A stretch of 64,000 bases of DNA from Pollenia angustigena (GCA_930367215.1 OV884059.1:242233803-242297802), one strand, 5' to 3'. Positions 24,546-36,840 are shown, counted from the stretch's first letter. The notes: generated from the sequence alone by a model not told the origin. Numbers and translations: made by a program.

Positions 24546-26021
24546 ACACTGCAATTGCAATTAGCAGAATTTTCTTCTTTGATAAACTTAAGTCATTGTA
24601 TTCAAATAGTTTGAAATATCCCGTTATAAATACCGTTTAAAATTTTAAACAATTTTAAGAAACTGCAAATAATTGAAAATGAAAAAACTCCCACAAAAAA
24701 TCAAATAACTCCCACAGCAAATGAAATAACACCGAAAACCAAAATAAAATGAAATAACTTCCACGTTAATATTTTCGGGGACTTATTTCATTTGGATTTT
24801 ATTTCATTATGAAATAACTCCCAGGCAAAAAATGAAATAACTTCCAAAAAAAATGAAATAAAACCGAGAGGGCTGGGAGCTATTTCATTATGAAATTACT
24901 CCCACATTTGTATGAAAAATTTTTGGGTCTAATTTCATTTTTTTCTTGGGACTTATTGCACCTGGGAGTTATTGCACGGAGCCGAAATTTTGTATGTGTA
25001 TTTGTTAGGTATGAGAATAGGTCGTAGAGTATATTTTATATCGCTAGAGGGCGCAAAATATTGCAATAGGGGTAAAAGCTCCCACTCCCCAATCTTCTAA
25101 ACTAATCAACCGGTTTTCTTAAAATTTGGCATATAGACAATGTAAATTATAGGCGAGAGGGACGAGGGGAAAAGAAACGAGTACACAGATGCATGTACTG
25201 TCTTCACGTTTTGCTTTCTTATTCGTTGTTTAATTTTGTTTTTGTTTTCAATATCAAATAAAACATTTGAATCATTTGAACGCCAATTCATGTTCAAAGA
25301 AGAAAAAGGAAGAATCTTGTCAATAAGACATGAGCCGTATGAACTCAGACTAACATCGGAAAGAGAATAGGGTGTGAAATAGGGTAAGAGGGCTAAAAGT
25401 CCCCCTCGCTTTATCTTCGTAGCTTATCAAATTTTTTTTTTAATTTCGCATGCAAATAGTATTACAGTTGGAAAGAACTATAGCCTATAGTTTTTATTAT
25501 TTAGGGCGTGAAATAGAGCAAGACGGGTAAAAGCTCCCCCTCACTCTATCTTCTTAACTAATCAACCGGGTTTCTTAAAATTTGGAATGCGTACACTGTA
25601 ACATCGGAAAGAGGACAGGGCATTGCATAGGGCAAGAGGGGTAAAAGATCCGCCTGCCTATATCTTCTTAACCCATTAGAGGTCACTGTACTCAAATAAG
25701 TACAGCTACCATTTTACAAGCTTACAAGCAAAAACAAAGAATTTGTAATCGCTGTACCGTTATTTATGTTAACAACAATAATACTAACAGTAGCTAAGAA
25801 AGAATTTGTATTTCTTTTTTATTTTTGGGTACAAAAGTATAAGTAGAACAGTAAAAAATTGACTTGACTGTAGATTTTAACTATGTGATGAAGAAGGAGG
25901 TGTTTAAAAACGTAAGCAATTTGAAAACGCTGGGGTTTTCACAACATGAGCGTATACTTAAACTTAAACCCATTTGAATTGACAGATTTATTTTACAAAC
26001 ATTTTGATTCTGATTTACTAT

Positions 26022-26164
26022 GTCTGGGATCACACTATGAAAGTTTTCTTTCAGAAAGTCCGAGTTTATTGGTGAGAGGGGAAGAGAACATGCTTTTATT
26101 CTCTCCCCTCTTACCAATAAACTCAGATTTTCTGAAAGAAAACTTTCATAGTGTGAACCCAGAC
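26022..26164. mobile_element. 143-bp palindromic MITE, copy 2
   Basis: It has the same ends (GTCTGGGATCACACTATGAA) and the same length as the copy at 22,882-23,024, with only scattered differences and a slightly different loop. Flanking bases show no clear duplication. Confidence 0.85.
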
Positions 26165-26426
26165 TTTGCAATTTTTGAATTTTGTTTTCAGTTGGAATTT
26201 TTACGACTCACGACTTTTACAGTTTTGTTTCAACAAACAAAATTCTGAAATAATAATAATACATATATGTATATTCTTATATGTATATATGTTTATAGGG
26301 TTATTATAATATTTTAATCGTAGAAAAAAATATTAACTTAATTTATACATACAGACACATATAGCTATAAGTAAATGTTTTTCTTTAATAAAAAACTTAT
26401 ACGTAAATTTTTATATAAAAACTAAC
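26165..26426. other. Short AT-rich spacer
   Basis: ATATGTATAT-type low-complexity sequence; no gene. Confidence 0.4.
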
Positions 26427-26430
26427 AAAT

Positions 26431-26687
26431 GAGGCTATAAGCGCAGAAGTGGTGTAACCCACAATTTAATTTGGTTACGATTCTGGTGTAAGATATGTCT
26501 TTTGCACTGTTCTTTACAGTGCAATAATCGAGTAAGCCAACTGTTTGTATCCAAAACAAATGGCGCTAGAAACATAGTTTTTGCTCGGGCCGTTACAACC
26601 AAGTACTATTGTGCAAGAGTAGTGTTAACTCCTCATTATCTCATAATAAGTAGTCTGGGGTTACACCACTTCTGCGCTGATAGCCTC
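26431..26687. mobile_element. 257-bp TIR element (MITE)
   Basis: The inverted termini begin GAGGCTATAAGCGCAGAAGT and continue GGTGTAACCC, about 30 bp with two or three mismatches. AAAT flanks each side. It is non-coding and the superfamily is not assigned. Confidence 0.7.
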
Positions 26688-26691
26688 AAAT

Positions 26692-27829
26692 ATGAGGTGT
26701 TCTTTTAAGTTTTTCTGAATATTGTTCTGATTAGAAATAGCTATGAGCACTTTGTACAACATATAAGTTGTCCTTAGTGTTATGCAAGAACCCAGTGGGA
26801 AAAAGGGAATACGGATGCCTTTTAGAAGGGGTCTGTACTCCTGCTTTTGGATATATGGGATGTAGTACATTAATCTGTCAAGACTGACATAATTAAATTC
26901 GAAATAACGGACAGAAAAAACAGTATAAATTAAAGGAAAATAATTACAAGACAGTTGATATTTTAAAGTTGAAAAGTTAAGTCGATGATTCATGTTGTTA
27001 AAGTCGTTCAAGTTGTTTTTTTTTTGCTTGGTGATAAATTTAAAATCTTAAGTTGTTGAAAATTAAATTCGGACGGGCATCGTATTAAACTAATTACTAA
27101 CCTTCCAACCACTTACATATAAATCAATACTTTATTAAATCTTAAATGATTTTTGAGTTTAATCATAAATAAAATTTAACTGAATTTTGAATTAACAATA
27201 ACCAATTCTGGTCGGGATTGTAAGAAAAGATAATCTCACTGTTTATTGTTGTTGTTTTTGTTTAAGCTTCGATAGTTTTACAAGTAAAACTGGGGCTTAT
27301 AATTCTTATTCGCTTAACAGTTTTAATTGTATAACATCTTTAGTTTTTCTAAAATCTTTGGATAAAGTTTCCTGACGATCTGGCCTAAGCAACCAGTGAA
27401 ATGCGCATAGGAATAGCTTATCCCATCAACAATAAACTTCAGTTTGTTAATAGTATGAAATGGGAATTTAGCACATTATAACGAAACCTTGATAATTAAT
27501 TTTTGAATCCCAAGAAAAACTTTGATATATAATAAATTAACTTTTATTGGAAAAATAAAACAGAAAACAAGTGGTCTTTTATATTTTCGCTACATGTACA
27601 AGGCCTGCTCGTTCCATTCCATACTCATATCTTTTTTACACACGTTGTCATTGTAGGCCTTCAGCCACGCATCTTTACCAGTTATAGTATGTTCACCTTT
27701 GGGTTTTTAAACGCAAAATGTTGATTGAACTAATCAAAGCCATTCACATTACATCTGAGATGATTAAGATGACGGAATAAAAAAAATAATTATTTTGCTT
27801 TTGCTTGTGCAAAAAAACAATACAAAAAA
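26692..27829. other. Intergenic, nothing recognised
   Basis: The minus-strand open frame 26,661-27,011 overlaps the neighbouring MITE and has no recognisable domain. I see nothing else of note. Confidence 0.4.
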
Positions 27830-27911
27830 TCCCTACAAGAAATGAATAAGCGAGTAGTCATTTTTTCACGTTAAGAAAATGTGACTACTCGCTCATTCAT
27901 TTCATGTAGGG
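27830..27911. mobile_element. 82-bp palindromic MITE
   Basis: CCCTACAAGAAATGAATAAG pairs with its complement across a short loop. The arms are about 36 bp and contain GCGAGTAGTCA. AAT occurs on both flanks. It is unrelated in sequence to the other palindromic elements here. Confidence 0.8.
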
Positions 27912-28829
27912 AATGTTACTCCTTCTCTACTCCCTTCTCAAAGAAGCGAATGTGGAAGGCCCGAAGTAAAAGGATCTTTTCAGTATTCCCGCTGGGAAAG
28001 TACTGATACTGGATATACATAAGTACACAAACATATTTATATACATACATATCAGTATTAGAACTGATTTTCAAAAGATTGTGCGATTTTTGTAATAAAA
28101 AAGTGATTTTAAATGCAAAGCCTTTAAAAATGGTAATATAGCCGGAAACCAATAACAATTCCTAGAACATGAGTTAAATACAGATGGACAATATTTTAAA
28201 TAGAAGAAACTATCTTTTACAATAAATTACTTTTTTTCAGACTGTGGCATTTTCTAAGAAATTTAAACTTTATTTAGTAGCAAATACATGGTCTGCTATT
28301 AACTCTTCTTGAATTACATAATTAAAGGGTTGCCGTAATACATATTATTTTATATTTTTGGTTAAAACTCAAATATGTATTGTATTTCTTTTTTTTTGTA
28401 AAATCAAAGTTTATCTTTTCAAGGAACCATTTTTTTCAAGTGCGGGTCTAATATTTTTACAAGCACGCGGTATATTTACGTTAACTAATCGTTTAACGTC
28501 AAAATAATTAAAACATTATTATTTTTCATTTCTATCTTTAAGCTTGAAGTCATATTAGAATTTTTAGGAATTTTTTTATCTTATCATATTTTCTATTTCT
28601 TAGTACAAATTTTATGTATTAACTGATACGGACGAAATAATAGGGTGAGCCCAATTATTTGCAGTAATAAAAACAGCATTAAGGATTGTTGTAAATATGT
28701 CAAAATTAAAGAATAATTAAAAAATAAATTCTCAACGTCACACAACAACCAGCATATGTTATATATATGTTATATGTATATTTAATATCTTTTGAAATAA
28801 ATAAATAAAAAAAGTGTTGTTTATTAAAA
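27912..28829. other. Intergenic, nothing recognised
   Basis: AT-rich with short unsupported open frames only. Confidence 0.4.
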
Positions 28830-28960
28830 AAAATCCCGAAAACCCGGGATCCCGAAAAACCGGGATCCAGAAATCAGAAGAATTTCGGGATCAGAATTTC
28901 AAAATCCCAAATCCCGGGATTTTCTAAAATCAATCCCGATTGGCATCCCTAGTACGAATC
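28830..28960. mobile_element. Transposon end with CCCGGGAT phrase repeats
   Basis: Multiple copies of AATCCCGGGAT or CGGGATCCCG end in GATTGGCATCCCT (28,960). The complementary end, AGGGAAGCCAATCGGGATTG, is found at 43,914 in another copy. Subterminal phrase repeats and an AGGGATGCCA-type end resemble the hAT-like elements in this window, but only one end is present. Confidence 0.5.
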
Positions 28961-29614
28961 AAAGCAATTTTTTGTAAAACATTGGACTTATATACAAAGA
29001 TTGAAAAGGTGGGTGTATTTATATTACATATCATAAACTCAAAAAATATGAGTCCAAAATTTGCATTTCAAATGAAAAAAATATGCAAATTATATTGGAA
29101 TTCCTAAGTGCCCCATGTTTACTCAAACTGAGAACATATTAAAAAATTTTTCACATTATGACACTAAGTCGAAATAAGAAAATAACTTTCTTTCAAAACC
29201 CATTTCAGAAATTTCTCTTCAAAAAGTTCGGCAAAGGTAAAAAAATGTCTATCTAAAAACAGCTAGCAAATCCCGGCGATTTTTTCCAAATCATCTAACA
29301 TTCTTATTAAAAAATATTTTGGAAAATAATAGTCAATGTCTAAAATTGTTGTTGTAGATAAAAATAATGAAAACACTTTTTGAATATTATTTTTGTCAAG
29401 CTAATAGGCCTAAATTTCTTCAATGTAAATAAAATTCAATTTTACATTACAATATTTTGTTCCCGACGTTTCGTCGATTGTTTGTCGACTTTTTCAAGGG
29501 ATTGTAATATGAAAATTTAATCACATTAAAAAGTTTTAGATGTACTCAGGATCATACAAATATAAAAATTAATTTTAATATTTAAAAAATACATATTACT
29601 TTAAACTTTAAATA
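28961..29614. other. Intergenic with old repeat fragment
   Basis: The motif CCCGACGTTTCGTCGATT near 29,462 resembles sequence found in dispersed insect repeats, but I cannot assign it. No gene. Confidence 0.35.
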
Positions 29615-30269
29615 CAGGGCTGTCAGACTTGGGGATTTATCCCCAAAGTTGGGGATTGTATGCGAGCAAAAAGGACAAAGAAAGTCATTTGGGGATTGGA
29701 GATTTTTTTGGGGATTTCAAAAAAAAATTCAGGGATTTTTTGGGGATTTTACACTCTTTTAATATATTTTCCCTTTTATTATTTATGCTTATTTTTCTTT
29801 GTTTCGTATTAAAAAAATGAAAAAAAGTAGCAAAACTTTTATCTTACTCTTATCAACAACTTATACAGTGTAAAAGGTCCTTATTAAGATTATCATTTTA
29901 GTTAAAAGGTAGTGTTAAAGGTACTTTATAAATTTATGTTATTTTTCCTTCAGGGTAAAAACAAAATAAAATAATTTTTTTTACAAAAAATTTTTATTTG
30001 GGGATTTTTGGGGATTTCTAATTAAAGGTAAAAACAAAATAAAATAATTTTTTTTACAAAAAATTTTTATTTGGGGATTTTTGGGGATTTCTAATTAAAA
30101 TTTTTCTTACTATTTTTACTTTTTAAAAAAAAAATTTAAATTTGGTCAGAAAAAAAACAAACAGAAAAATATTTACTTATTACGGTTTTTTTTTTTCTTA
30201 AATTGGGGATTTTTGGGGATATTTTTTTAATTTTTTGGGGACAAGGAAAAAAAGTACCTGGCAGCCCTG
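29615..30269. mobile_element. Non-autonomous hAT element (CAGGGCTG ends)
   Basis: The ends CAGGGCTGTCAG (29,615) and the complement of CAGGGCTGCCAG (30,269) carry the CAGGG start typical of hAT. An exact 8-bp duplication, TTTAAATA, flanks them (29,607-29,614 and 30,270-30,277). The phrase TTTGGGGATT recurs more than ten times. A 73-bp internal direct duplication lies at about 29,954-30,100. There is no transposase. Confidence 0.85.
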
Positions 30270-30277
30270 TTTAAATA

Positions 30278-31378
30278 TATCACAGCTTAAGTAATGGCAA
30301 CAATATAGCTCGCATTTATTTTGTTGTTGAAAATAAGATTTAAAAAAGTTTATAGAAAAAGAGTTACAAATTTACTGATAACTTCATATGTACATATTTC
30401 AAATTTCACAAAAAAAAAAAAAAAATTAATTGTAAACTAAAACAAGTAAGAAAGTATAGTCGGTCAAGCCCGACCATATGATACCCTACACCACAGTATT
30501 TAAAAACACATCATGCTTATGTGTCCATATAAGTATGGATTTATCTATGTTTATAAACTTCATTAAAATTGGTTTAAAAGTTTGTGAGAGGCAGAAATAG
30601 CCCCCTACCTCCCCTTGTGGTCCTATTTTTAAAAAACTGTTTTTCTGTACGTGTGCTTAAGTACGTGTAAATAAGAGAATAACAAAGCGCCCATGGGCGG
30701 CATTTTGCCTATCTCTGCTCTAAACAGAACTTAGTTCTGTGAGCCTATCGCTGCCCATCGTTTCCAAATAGGGTTAAATCTCGAAAATTCGTCAGTATAT
30801 GCTATGGTGTTTGGGTAAAGATATTTTAAGGATTGTCTTTGCTAAATGAACTGCTATTAAATTGTTGTATATATTGTTTAGCAATTTTAAACTTTTAGGG
30901 CATATTTTTAAAAATTTTCAGGCTATATTTTTAAGTTTTTATTGCATATAAAACGGATTTTGTAGAGCATATTTCTGGTTTCCCTGCTTATTAGTCTCAT
31001 CTCTCAGCATTCCTTTCTTTATGCGTGCATACAGTGATGCCAACTCTTGGAACATTTAACGCATGAAGAAATTTGCGAAAAAGGCCCAAAAAGGGCGTAA
31101 TAAAAAAATGTCCGTTTTAGTACATTGCATTTTTTTGGAAAAAGCTCAAAAAGGGGTAAAAATATTTTTTAAAATCAAATACCAAAAATTTTAAGACACA
31201 ACTACAGCTTTAAAAAGCTTTTAAATCCATTTTAGAATTGCTCATTGTTTTATAAAATTTTCGTTTGATTTATGGAATTAAGCCGATGTTCACTAAGGTA
31301 TCATTCCATGAATCATTTCACATAGATAGCCATTTATATATTTCATCAGAATTAATATTTAAGCATAACTCGTCAGTT
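30278..31378. other. Old repeat-rich spacer
   Basis: A block near 30,455-30,500 (GTCGGTCAAGCCCGACCATATG followed by ATACCCTACACC, written here in two parts) looks like a dispersed fly repeat. No coding sequence. Confidence 0.4.
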
Positions 31379-32299
31379 GGCTGTAGGAAATATCGCCCAA
31401 AGAAAAATGGCCCAAAAAAAAAAAAATGAAAAATCACCCAAAAAAATTCCATGTAAAATTGGGCCTTAATTCATATGAAAAGTGACCCAAAATTTTTGGG
31501 CTTTTTTTTCGTTATTATTGGGTGATTTTTCGTTATTATTGGGTGATTTTTCGTTTTTTAAGTTATATGAAAATTATATGAAAAATAGCCCATTTTTTCG
31601 GGCCATCTTTATTTAATATAATTGTAATTTATTTAAAAATAAGTTTGTTGTTTTTTCTCTGGGTGTTTATAATATATAACGAAATATATAACGAAAACAC
31701 TTTTGGGCGCAAGGATTTTCTCCTCAAGGATATAATATATACCGGCTGCGCTAACTAAAGCTTCTCTGCAAAGCCGGCCTTCGGCCGGGCGCATGGATTT
31801 TCTCCTCTATGGTATAACAAACACCGGCTTCGCTAACTAAAGCTTCTCTGTATAGCCGGCCTTCGGCCGGGCGCAAGGATTTTCTCCTCTAAAGCTTTAG
31901 TTAGCGAAGCCGGTGTTTGTTATACCATAGAGGAGAAAATCCTTGCGCCCGGCCGAAGGCCGGCTATGCAGAGAAGCTTAGCGTAGTTTGCGCAGCCTGT
32001 TGAAGATAGAATGCAATTTGTTACATAAAACTTACACTTGTATGGAACTAAATTTATATGAATAATAACCACTTTTTTGCAAATTGGGTAATTTTTAATT
32101 TTTTTTCGGAAAAATTCGTTTTTGCTTTTTGGGTCATTTTTCATTTTTTTTGGGCCCTTTTTCGTTTTTGTTGGGCAAAATTTCATATATGTATAACTTT
32201 TTGGGTCATTTTTCATGTTCTTTTGGGCGATTCTTCATTTGGGTGATTTTTCATTTTTTTTTTTGGGCCATTTTTCTTTGGGCGATATTTCCTACAGCC
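31379..32299. mobile_element. Foldback-like element B (TCGTCAGTT duplication)
   Basis: The inverted termini begin GGCTGTAGGAAATATCGCCC and extend about 37 bp. An exact 9-bp duplication, TCGTCAGTT, flanks the element (31,370-31,378 and 32,300-32,308). The arms are made of a repeated phrase, TTTTTGGGCNATTTTTCAT and its complement. The core carries three direct and one inverted unit of the 82-bp satellite. The 9-bp duplication and tandem-unit arms match the known features of Drosophila FB elements. Confidence 0.8.
31705..31980. repeat. 82-bp satellite, three direct plus one inverted unit
   Basis: GGGCGCAAGG or GGGCGCATGG starts units at 31,705, 31,787 and 31,869, each 82 bp apart. The third is cut short and joined head to head to an inverted unit (about 31,890-31,980). 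The boundaries CGGCCTTCGGCCGGGCGC are GC-rich and palindromic, in contrast to the surroundings. The unit is shared with foldback element A. Confidence 0.9.
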
Positions 32300-32308
32300 T
32301 CGTCAGTT

Positions 32309-33264
32309 ATTTCGTAGCTTGAACAACAACTTTTAACTTTTTGAGAATATATTTAATATGAATTAAATTCCCTCACCGACATTTTATTTTTTAATAAATT
32401 CATGACACACAAAGCCCTCTCAAGTTACGCGTTTTTGCACGTATATATCGATATATCTATAGCAAAACCAGAAAATTAATCAATGGATTGTACGTTATTA
32501 CATTTTTACAACTACATATACATATGTACACCTTATTCCAAAACGTTACCATATTTTCGATGTTTTTCCATTCGCACCTTTTTAAATTTTTATGACCAAT
32601 TGATATTGGCCGAAAAACAAAAATTATAATCATAAGGACTAAAAACAAAAACGGGCTAAATAGAAATAACAAAAAGGGACAACGTTCCGCAATTTTTAAT
32701 TTAGGGCGTATTCGCGTTGCAGGTACTTAAAGAAGGACTGCGTGCATACGCTTGTGTTTGTCAAAGAATTCATACTTAAAATAATCCGAAAATTAGATTG
32801 ATTTAAGATTGAGAAAAATCAAAAAACGAGCTTGATTCAAGTATTATAAAGATGATTCAATCCCGAATTCGTAGTTGAAATAAACCTAAAGTGAAATTAG
32901 AATAAGAGTTTGTTGTACTTATTTTTAGAAATTCCGGGATTGATTTTCGAAAGTAATCCCATTTAGGATAATTTTAACTACGTTTTAGTGTTATTCGTAC
33001 TTGAATTTTTGAGTACGACTCGTACTTAAAGCAACTGCCTGTTTTTGGAACGCTTTGTACTTAAACATTTGTTTTTGTTTTAAATGTTAGTTAAACAAGT
33101 CACGTTTCCGATCGCGTTCTCAAAACAGACAGTAAGTATAAAAAACTTAATTTATACCGAGTGTTTATCTTTCTGTGTATAATACATTTTGGTAGAAGGT
33201 ACGATTATTATTCGATCGGTCATGGCATAAAAATGCAGTAAATTTATCGATTAACGCAAGCAAT
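32309..33264. repeat. Old repeat, related copy near 44.3 kb
   Basis: Phrases such as GTACTTGAATCAAG, CGTACTTAAAG and CCGGGATTGATTTTCGAAAG recur here and at 44,260-44,480. No ends were found. The stretch leads directly into the piggyBac transposase remnant. Confidence 0.4.
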
Positions 33265-35250
33265 TCCAGTTTGAACAGTATTAGTGCTGAGCCAGTTGAT
33301 GTAAATTTAACACAAGATGGGCCTACGTCAGAAGTTTCCGACAATGCTTCCATATTACAAAAACAACTGGAGGCGAAAATTACGTTTAAAGCCCACAAAA
33401 GACCTCGATCACCTTTACCAGTTATTGAACTATCAGGACCTAAAGCAATACCCTCATCAGGGGGGTTCACAGGGGGTGGTAAGTATATAAAAACGTTTGT
33501 ACCGAAAAAAAGAAGATTATAGTTTTTATGTATATGCTAGCCTTGTCGGATATAACAAAAGAGTCTTTGGAATTTAAAAATATACTTTGGCGTAAAACGT
33601 CTTTGCAACTGCACGTAAACGAAGTTGCGTTTCGAGGAAAAACGAATTTACCGCCTGAAGTCCAAAAATTGGAAACCCCATTGCAATACTTTTCTTATTA
33701 TTTTACTGACGATATAATTGAACTTATAAGCCTCGAAACAAATCGCACTGCTCTCAAAGAAAATGTCAATACGCAATTTAAAGTCGATTCAAGCGGAATT
33801 CGGCGATACATTGGAGTCCTAATATTTATGTCACTTTTCCGCTACCCCAATATTCAGTCACACTGGAGTGAATATGGATTTCGGCACATACCAGACTCTA
33901 TGTCTAAAATTGATTTGAGCAAATAAAGAAGTATTTGTCATTTAACGATGAGTCTGACAGAGTTCAGAAAGGCAATTTAGGATACGATCCTGTTTTTAGA
34001 ATTCGCAAAGTTGCAAATCATTTAGTTGAACGTTTTGATAGCATTCCCAAAAATGCACGCCTATGCGTCGATGAACAAATGTGTTCAACTAAAATGGTTC
34101 ATCATTTACGTCAATATTTACCTGACAAGCCCCATCCATGGGGCGTGAAATTCTTCGTGTTGTGTGATACGCAGGGATACTCGTACAGGTTTGAAATATA
34201 TCTTGGTGCTAAAAATGATGATATTATTTTGCCCGATACACCAAATATTGGCTCAACAGGAAATGTTGTAATAAGGTAAATCTTTGCTATGAAAAATTGT
34301 GTTTTGTAAAAATCCTTTCTTGTTCATATTTTTAATAGATTGTCGCAGACAGTGCCAAATTTTAAGAACCACATAATGTATTTTGACAATTTTTATACGT
34401 CTCTACCCCTTATAGTGTACCTAAGAGCACGTGGTATTTACAGCCTTGGCACTGTAAGAGCAAACCGAATTCCCAATTGCAAACTTCCAATGGACAAGGC
34501 CGTTGAACTCAAAAAAGAGCCGCGAGGTTATTGTACAGAATTTATTGGAAGTGCTTATGGGGTAGATATGTCTACAGTTTTGTGGAAGGACACAAAAAAT
34601 GTAAGACTATGTTCCACATATGTGGGCATAATGCCTTTCCAACGAAGCAGTTTAGTCAACCAGCCATCTAAAATTGGACGTTACAACCGTAAGAAAAAAA
34701 TCTACGATGAAATCGACTGTCCACAGATCATCCATGAGTATAATGCGCACATGGGAGGTGTAGACTTAATGGATGCATATATGGGTCGCAATGCTCTCAA
34801 AATCAAAACCCAGGACATGGCAACCAGGTTATTTTACCATTTGCTTGACATGAGTATAACAAATGCTTTTGTGTTATACCGTAGAAATAAATCAGAAAAA
34901 AACCAAAATTCTAACGATAATGTAAAAGAAAATACCATGACAATGTTTGAATTTCGCTCGAGCATTGCAAAAGAGCTCTGCGTTTCTGTCGAAAAACGTT
35001 CGGTTGGTCGTCCATCATTTGTTGAAGAACCAACTATTAGCTCTATTATTGGGAAAAAGCCGTTCATCCTGTAGCTGGTGTAAGATTTGACAAGACTAAT
35101 CATTTTCCTCAATGGGGTTCAAAAAAGTCCTGCAAACTTTGTAAAAAATCGGACACCCATACATTTTGTACTAAATGCAACGTCCACCTATGCTTTTCAA
35201 AAACAAAGAACTGTTTCACAGGATACCACATGAGTACATAATATATTTAA
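33265..35250 (+). pseudogene. piggyBac-like transposase, broken
   Basis: A nearly full-length piggyBac-family (DDE_Tnp_1_7) transposase in four pieces. The N-terminal region ends with a basic PKKRR stretch at about 33,515. The first conserved block is in 33,528-33,926. The catalytic core spans 33,935-35,074. All three expected aspartates are visible: CVDEQM (about 34,070), YFDNFYTS (34,380) and GGVDLMD (34,760). A 63-bp intron (GTAAAT...AATAG, 34,276-34,338) splits the core. The C-terminal cysteine-rich domain (CKLCKK..CTKC) lies in another frame at about 35,125-35,245. Lesions are a stop or shift near 33,520, a 1-bp shift near 33,915 and a shift near 35,065. AAGGG followed by TTAA at 35,520-35,528 could be the right terminus; no left end was found. 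A short palindrome lies at 35,367-35,386. Confidence 0.85.
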
Positions 35251-35529
35251 TTTAAACATGTAATTTATTTAGCACGAAAAGTACAAAATAAAACTTATTT
35301 TCTTTCATCTAACCATCATATTTGATTTATTTCTGAAAATATTTTTTTTCCCTTAAGCAACTAAGACCGTCTACAGACGGTCTTCCTTAATTTTGTCCTG
35401 GAGCTTCACACAAGCATTTTTTTCTGAATTGAAACTAAGATTCTTAATTTCCAGCATAAATATATGCTAGAACAAAAATTATTGCCGCAATTTAATACAT
35501 ATTTCAATTTCAGGTATTTAAGGGTTAAA

Positions 35530-36360
35530 AAAGAAATAAATTCTAAGGAACTGAAAAAATTTCAACGGCGTTATCGTAGGTAATAAAAATGTATTTCTAT
35601 TATTGGACACTTAAAAATGTGTCTCTTAATTAGTAAATATCGTCAACGGCTTATTATCACAAGACACAACTTTGCAGTCATTACAAAGTCATCTTGGGGG
35701 TAACAGATGATGGTTACTTTAACAGGTTTGCAAGCTTGTTTGTGGTCAGTTAAAAAATTTACCACTTAAAATTTGTCATTTTGTTATTGTTTATATTTTT
35801 TAATTTTTTATGTGCTTGCTTGAAGTTGCTGATTGATGTTTTATTTCGCCAACTGGATATAAGACTCTCGCACTGAATCGTGACTTGTTTCAAAAAACAA
35901 TTGAAATAATTTAACGATTAAAAGCGTACAAGTATGTGGATTTCATTGAATATTAGTTGGGATGGTTGAATAGATGGGTAAATGATAATTAACAATTGAT
36001 TGCGAATAGTTAGTGAAACTTGCGTTGGAGATAAATAAGTTTTAATGTATAAATGCGTACCTCAAAGCTACATGCCTGGGGATTTTGGTACACTAGTTAC
36101 GTTTATAGCAGAAGATGCAACATTTTTTACAATGTGTTTTTATTTTGTTTTCTGCTTAATTCGCTATGTTGAAGTTTTTATATTATTTGCAAAAAAAAAA
36201 AGTTTTACACTAACATTTTCACTTAAAAACAAAGTGACAAATAATTTGGTTTACAAGCCGTTTTCGCGAAAATAAATTATTTGAAAAAAAATAACATCTT
36301 GCCACCAATAGGACCTGAAAAGCCAACCTAAACAAATTAAGAAAAATAAAACTTTAACCA
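35530..36360. other. Intergenic, nothing recognised
   Basis: AT-rich. The open frame 36,045-36,275 shows no recognisable domain. Confidence 0.4.
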
Positions 36361-36363
36361 TTA

Positions 36364-36837
36364 AGGTGGAAGTACATAACACGCGTAAGTTCGTCGACGA
36401 GTATCGTGAGTTTAAAAACTTTAGCGCGTAAAAAATTGCAAGTTACACAACACGCGTTACAAAAGCCATTCCTGTCAGCTGTTTTTTATTTGTTTACTTA
36501 TTTGTAAATTAAAAACGGGTTCGAAAGTATATCAAGATTTTGTTATTTTATTGAATTTATTCTTTTTATATAAATATGTATTGTATCTTTTTAAAGCTCT
36601 TCAATAAGTTTTTCTTTCATGATTCACAAATTTGTTAAATTATTCTTTTTATTGTCAGCTAATTACTTGTCAAAAATACACAACGCGTTAAAAAGTTCAA
36701 AGTTAACCAACTTTCCAGCGCAAACGCGAAAAAATATTTTGCATGTAGCTTGTTTTATGAAAATACACTAGTTAAACTTTTTTTGACAGAAGACGACAGA
36801 GCGCGCGCGCTAAAAAGCGTGTTATGTACTTCTACCT
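36364..36837. mobile_element. PIF/Harbinger-like MITE (TTA duplication)
   Basis: The termini AGGTGGAAGTACATAACACG (36,364) and the complement of AGGTAGAAGTACATAACACG (ending 36,837) are flanked by TTA on both sides (36,361-36,363 and 36,838-36,840). The CGCGTTA/TAACGCG motif recurs in the interior. It is 474 bp and non-coding. Confidence 0.75.
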
Positions 36838-36840
36838 TTA

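Larger units (their letters stand above)
23541..24983. mobile_element. Foldback-like element A (GAAATTTT duplication)
   Basis: The terminal inverted repeats begin GGCTCCGTGCAATAACTCCC and extend at least 37 bp. An exact 8-bp duplication, GAAATTTT, flanks the element (23,533-23,540 and 24,984-24,991). Both arms consist of degenerate repeats of the phrase AAATGAAATAACTCCCA. The core holds two units of an 82-bp satellite (from 24,381 and 24,463). Arms built of short tandem units with 8-9 bp duplications are the architecture of Drosophila FB elements, so a foldback type is the best fit. The open frame at 24,276-24,470 overlaps the satellite and is probably accidental. Confidence 0.75.
23253..25690 (+). 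mobile_element. Helitron-like repeat carrying nested insertions
   Basis: The segment starts TCTTCTATATATATAAAA after an A. It continues with the CTTGACCGATTTTTATGAAATTTTG phrase family typical of insect Helitron-like repeats. After the foldback insertion at 23,541-24,983 the same element resumes. It contains three or four degenerate units with GGGTAAAAGCTCCC and CTAATCAACCGG (about 25,070-25,680). The part 25,140-25,340 resembles the repeat at 42,590-42,851. No replicase gene was seen. Confidence 0.45.
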
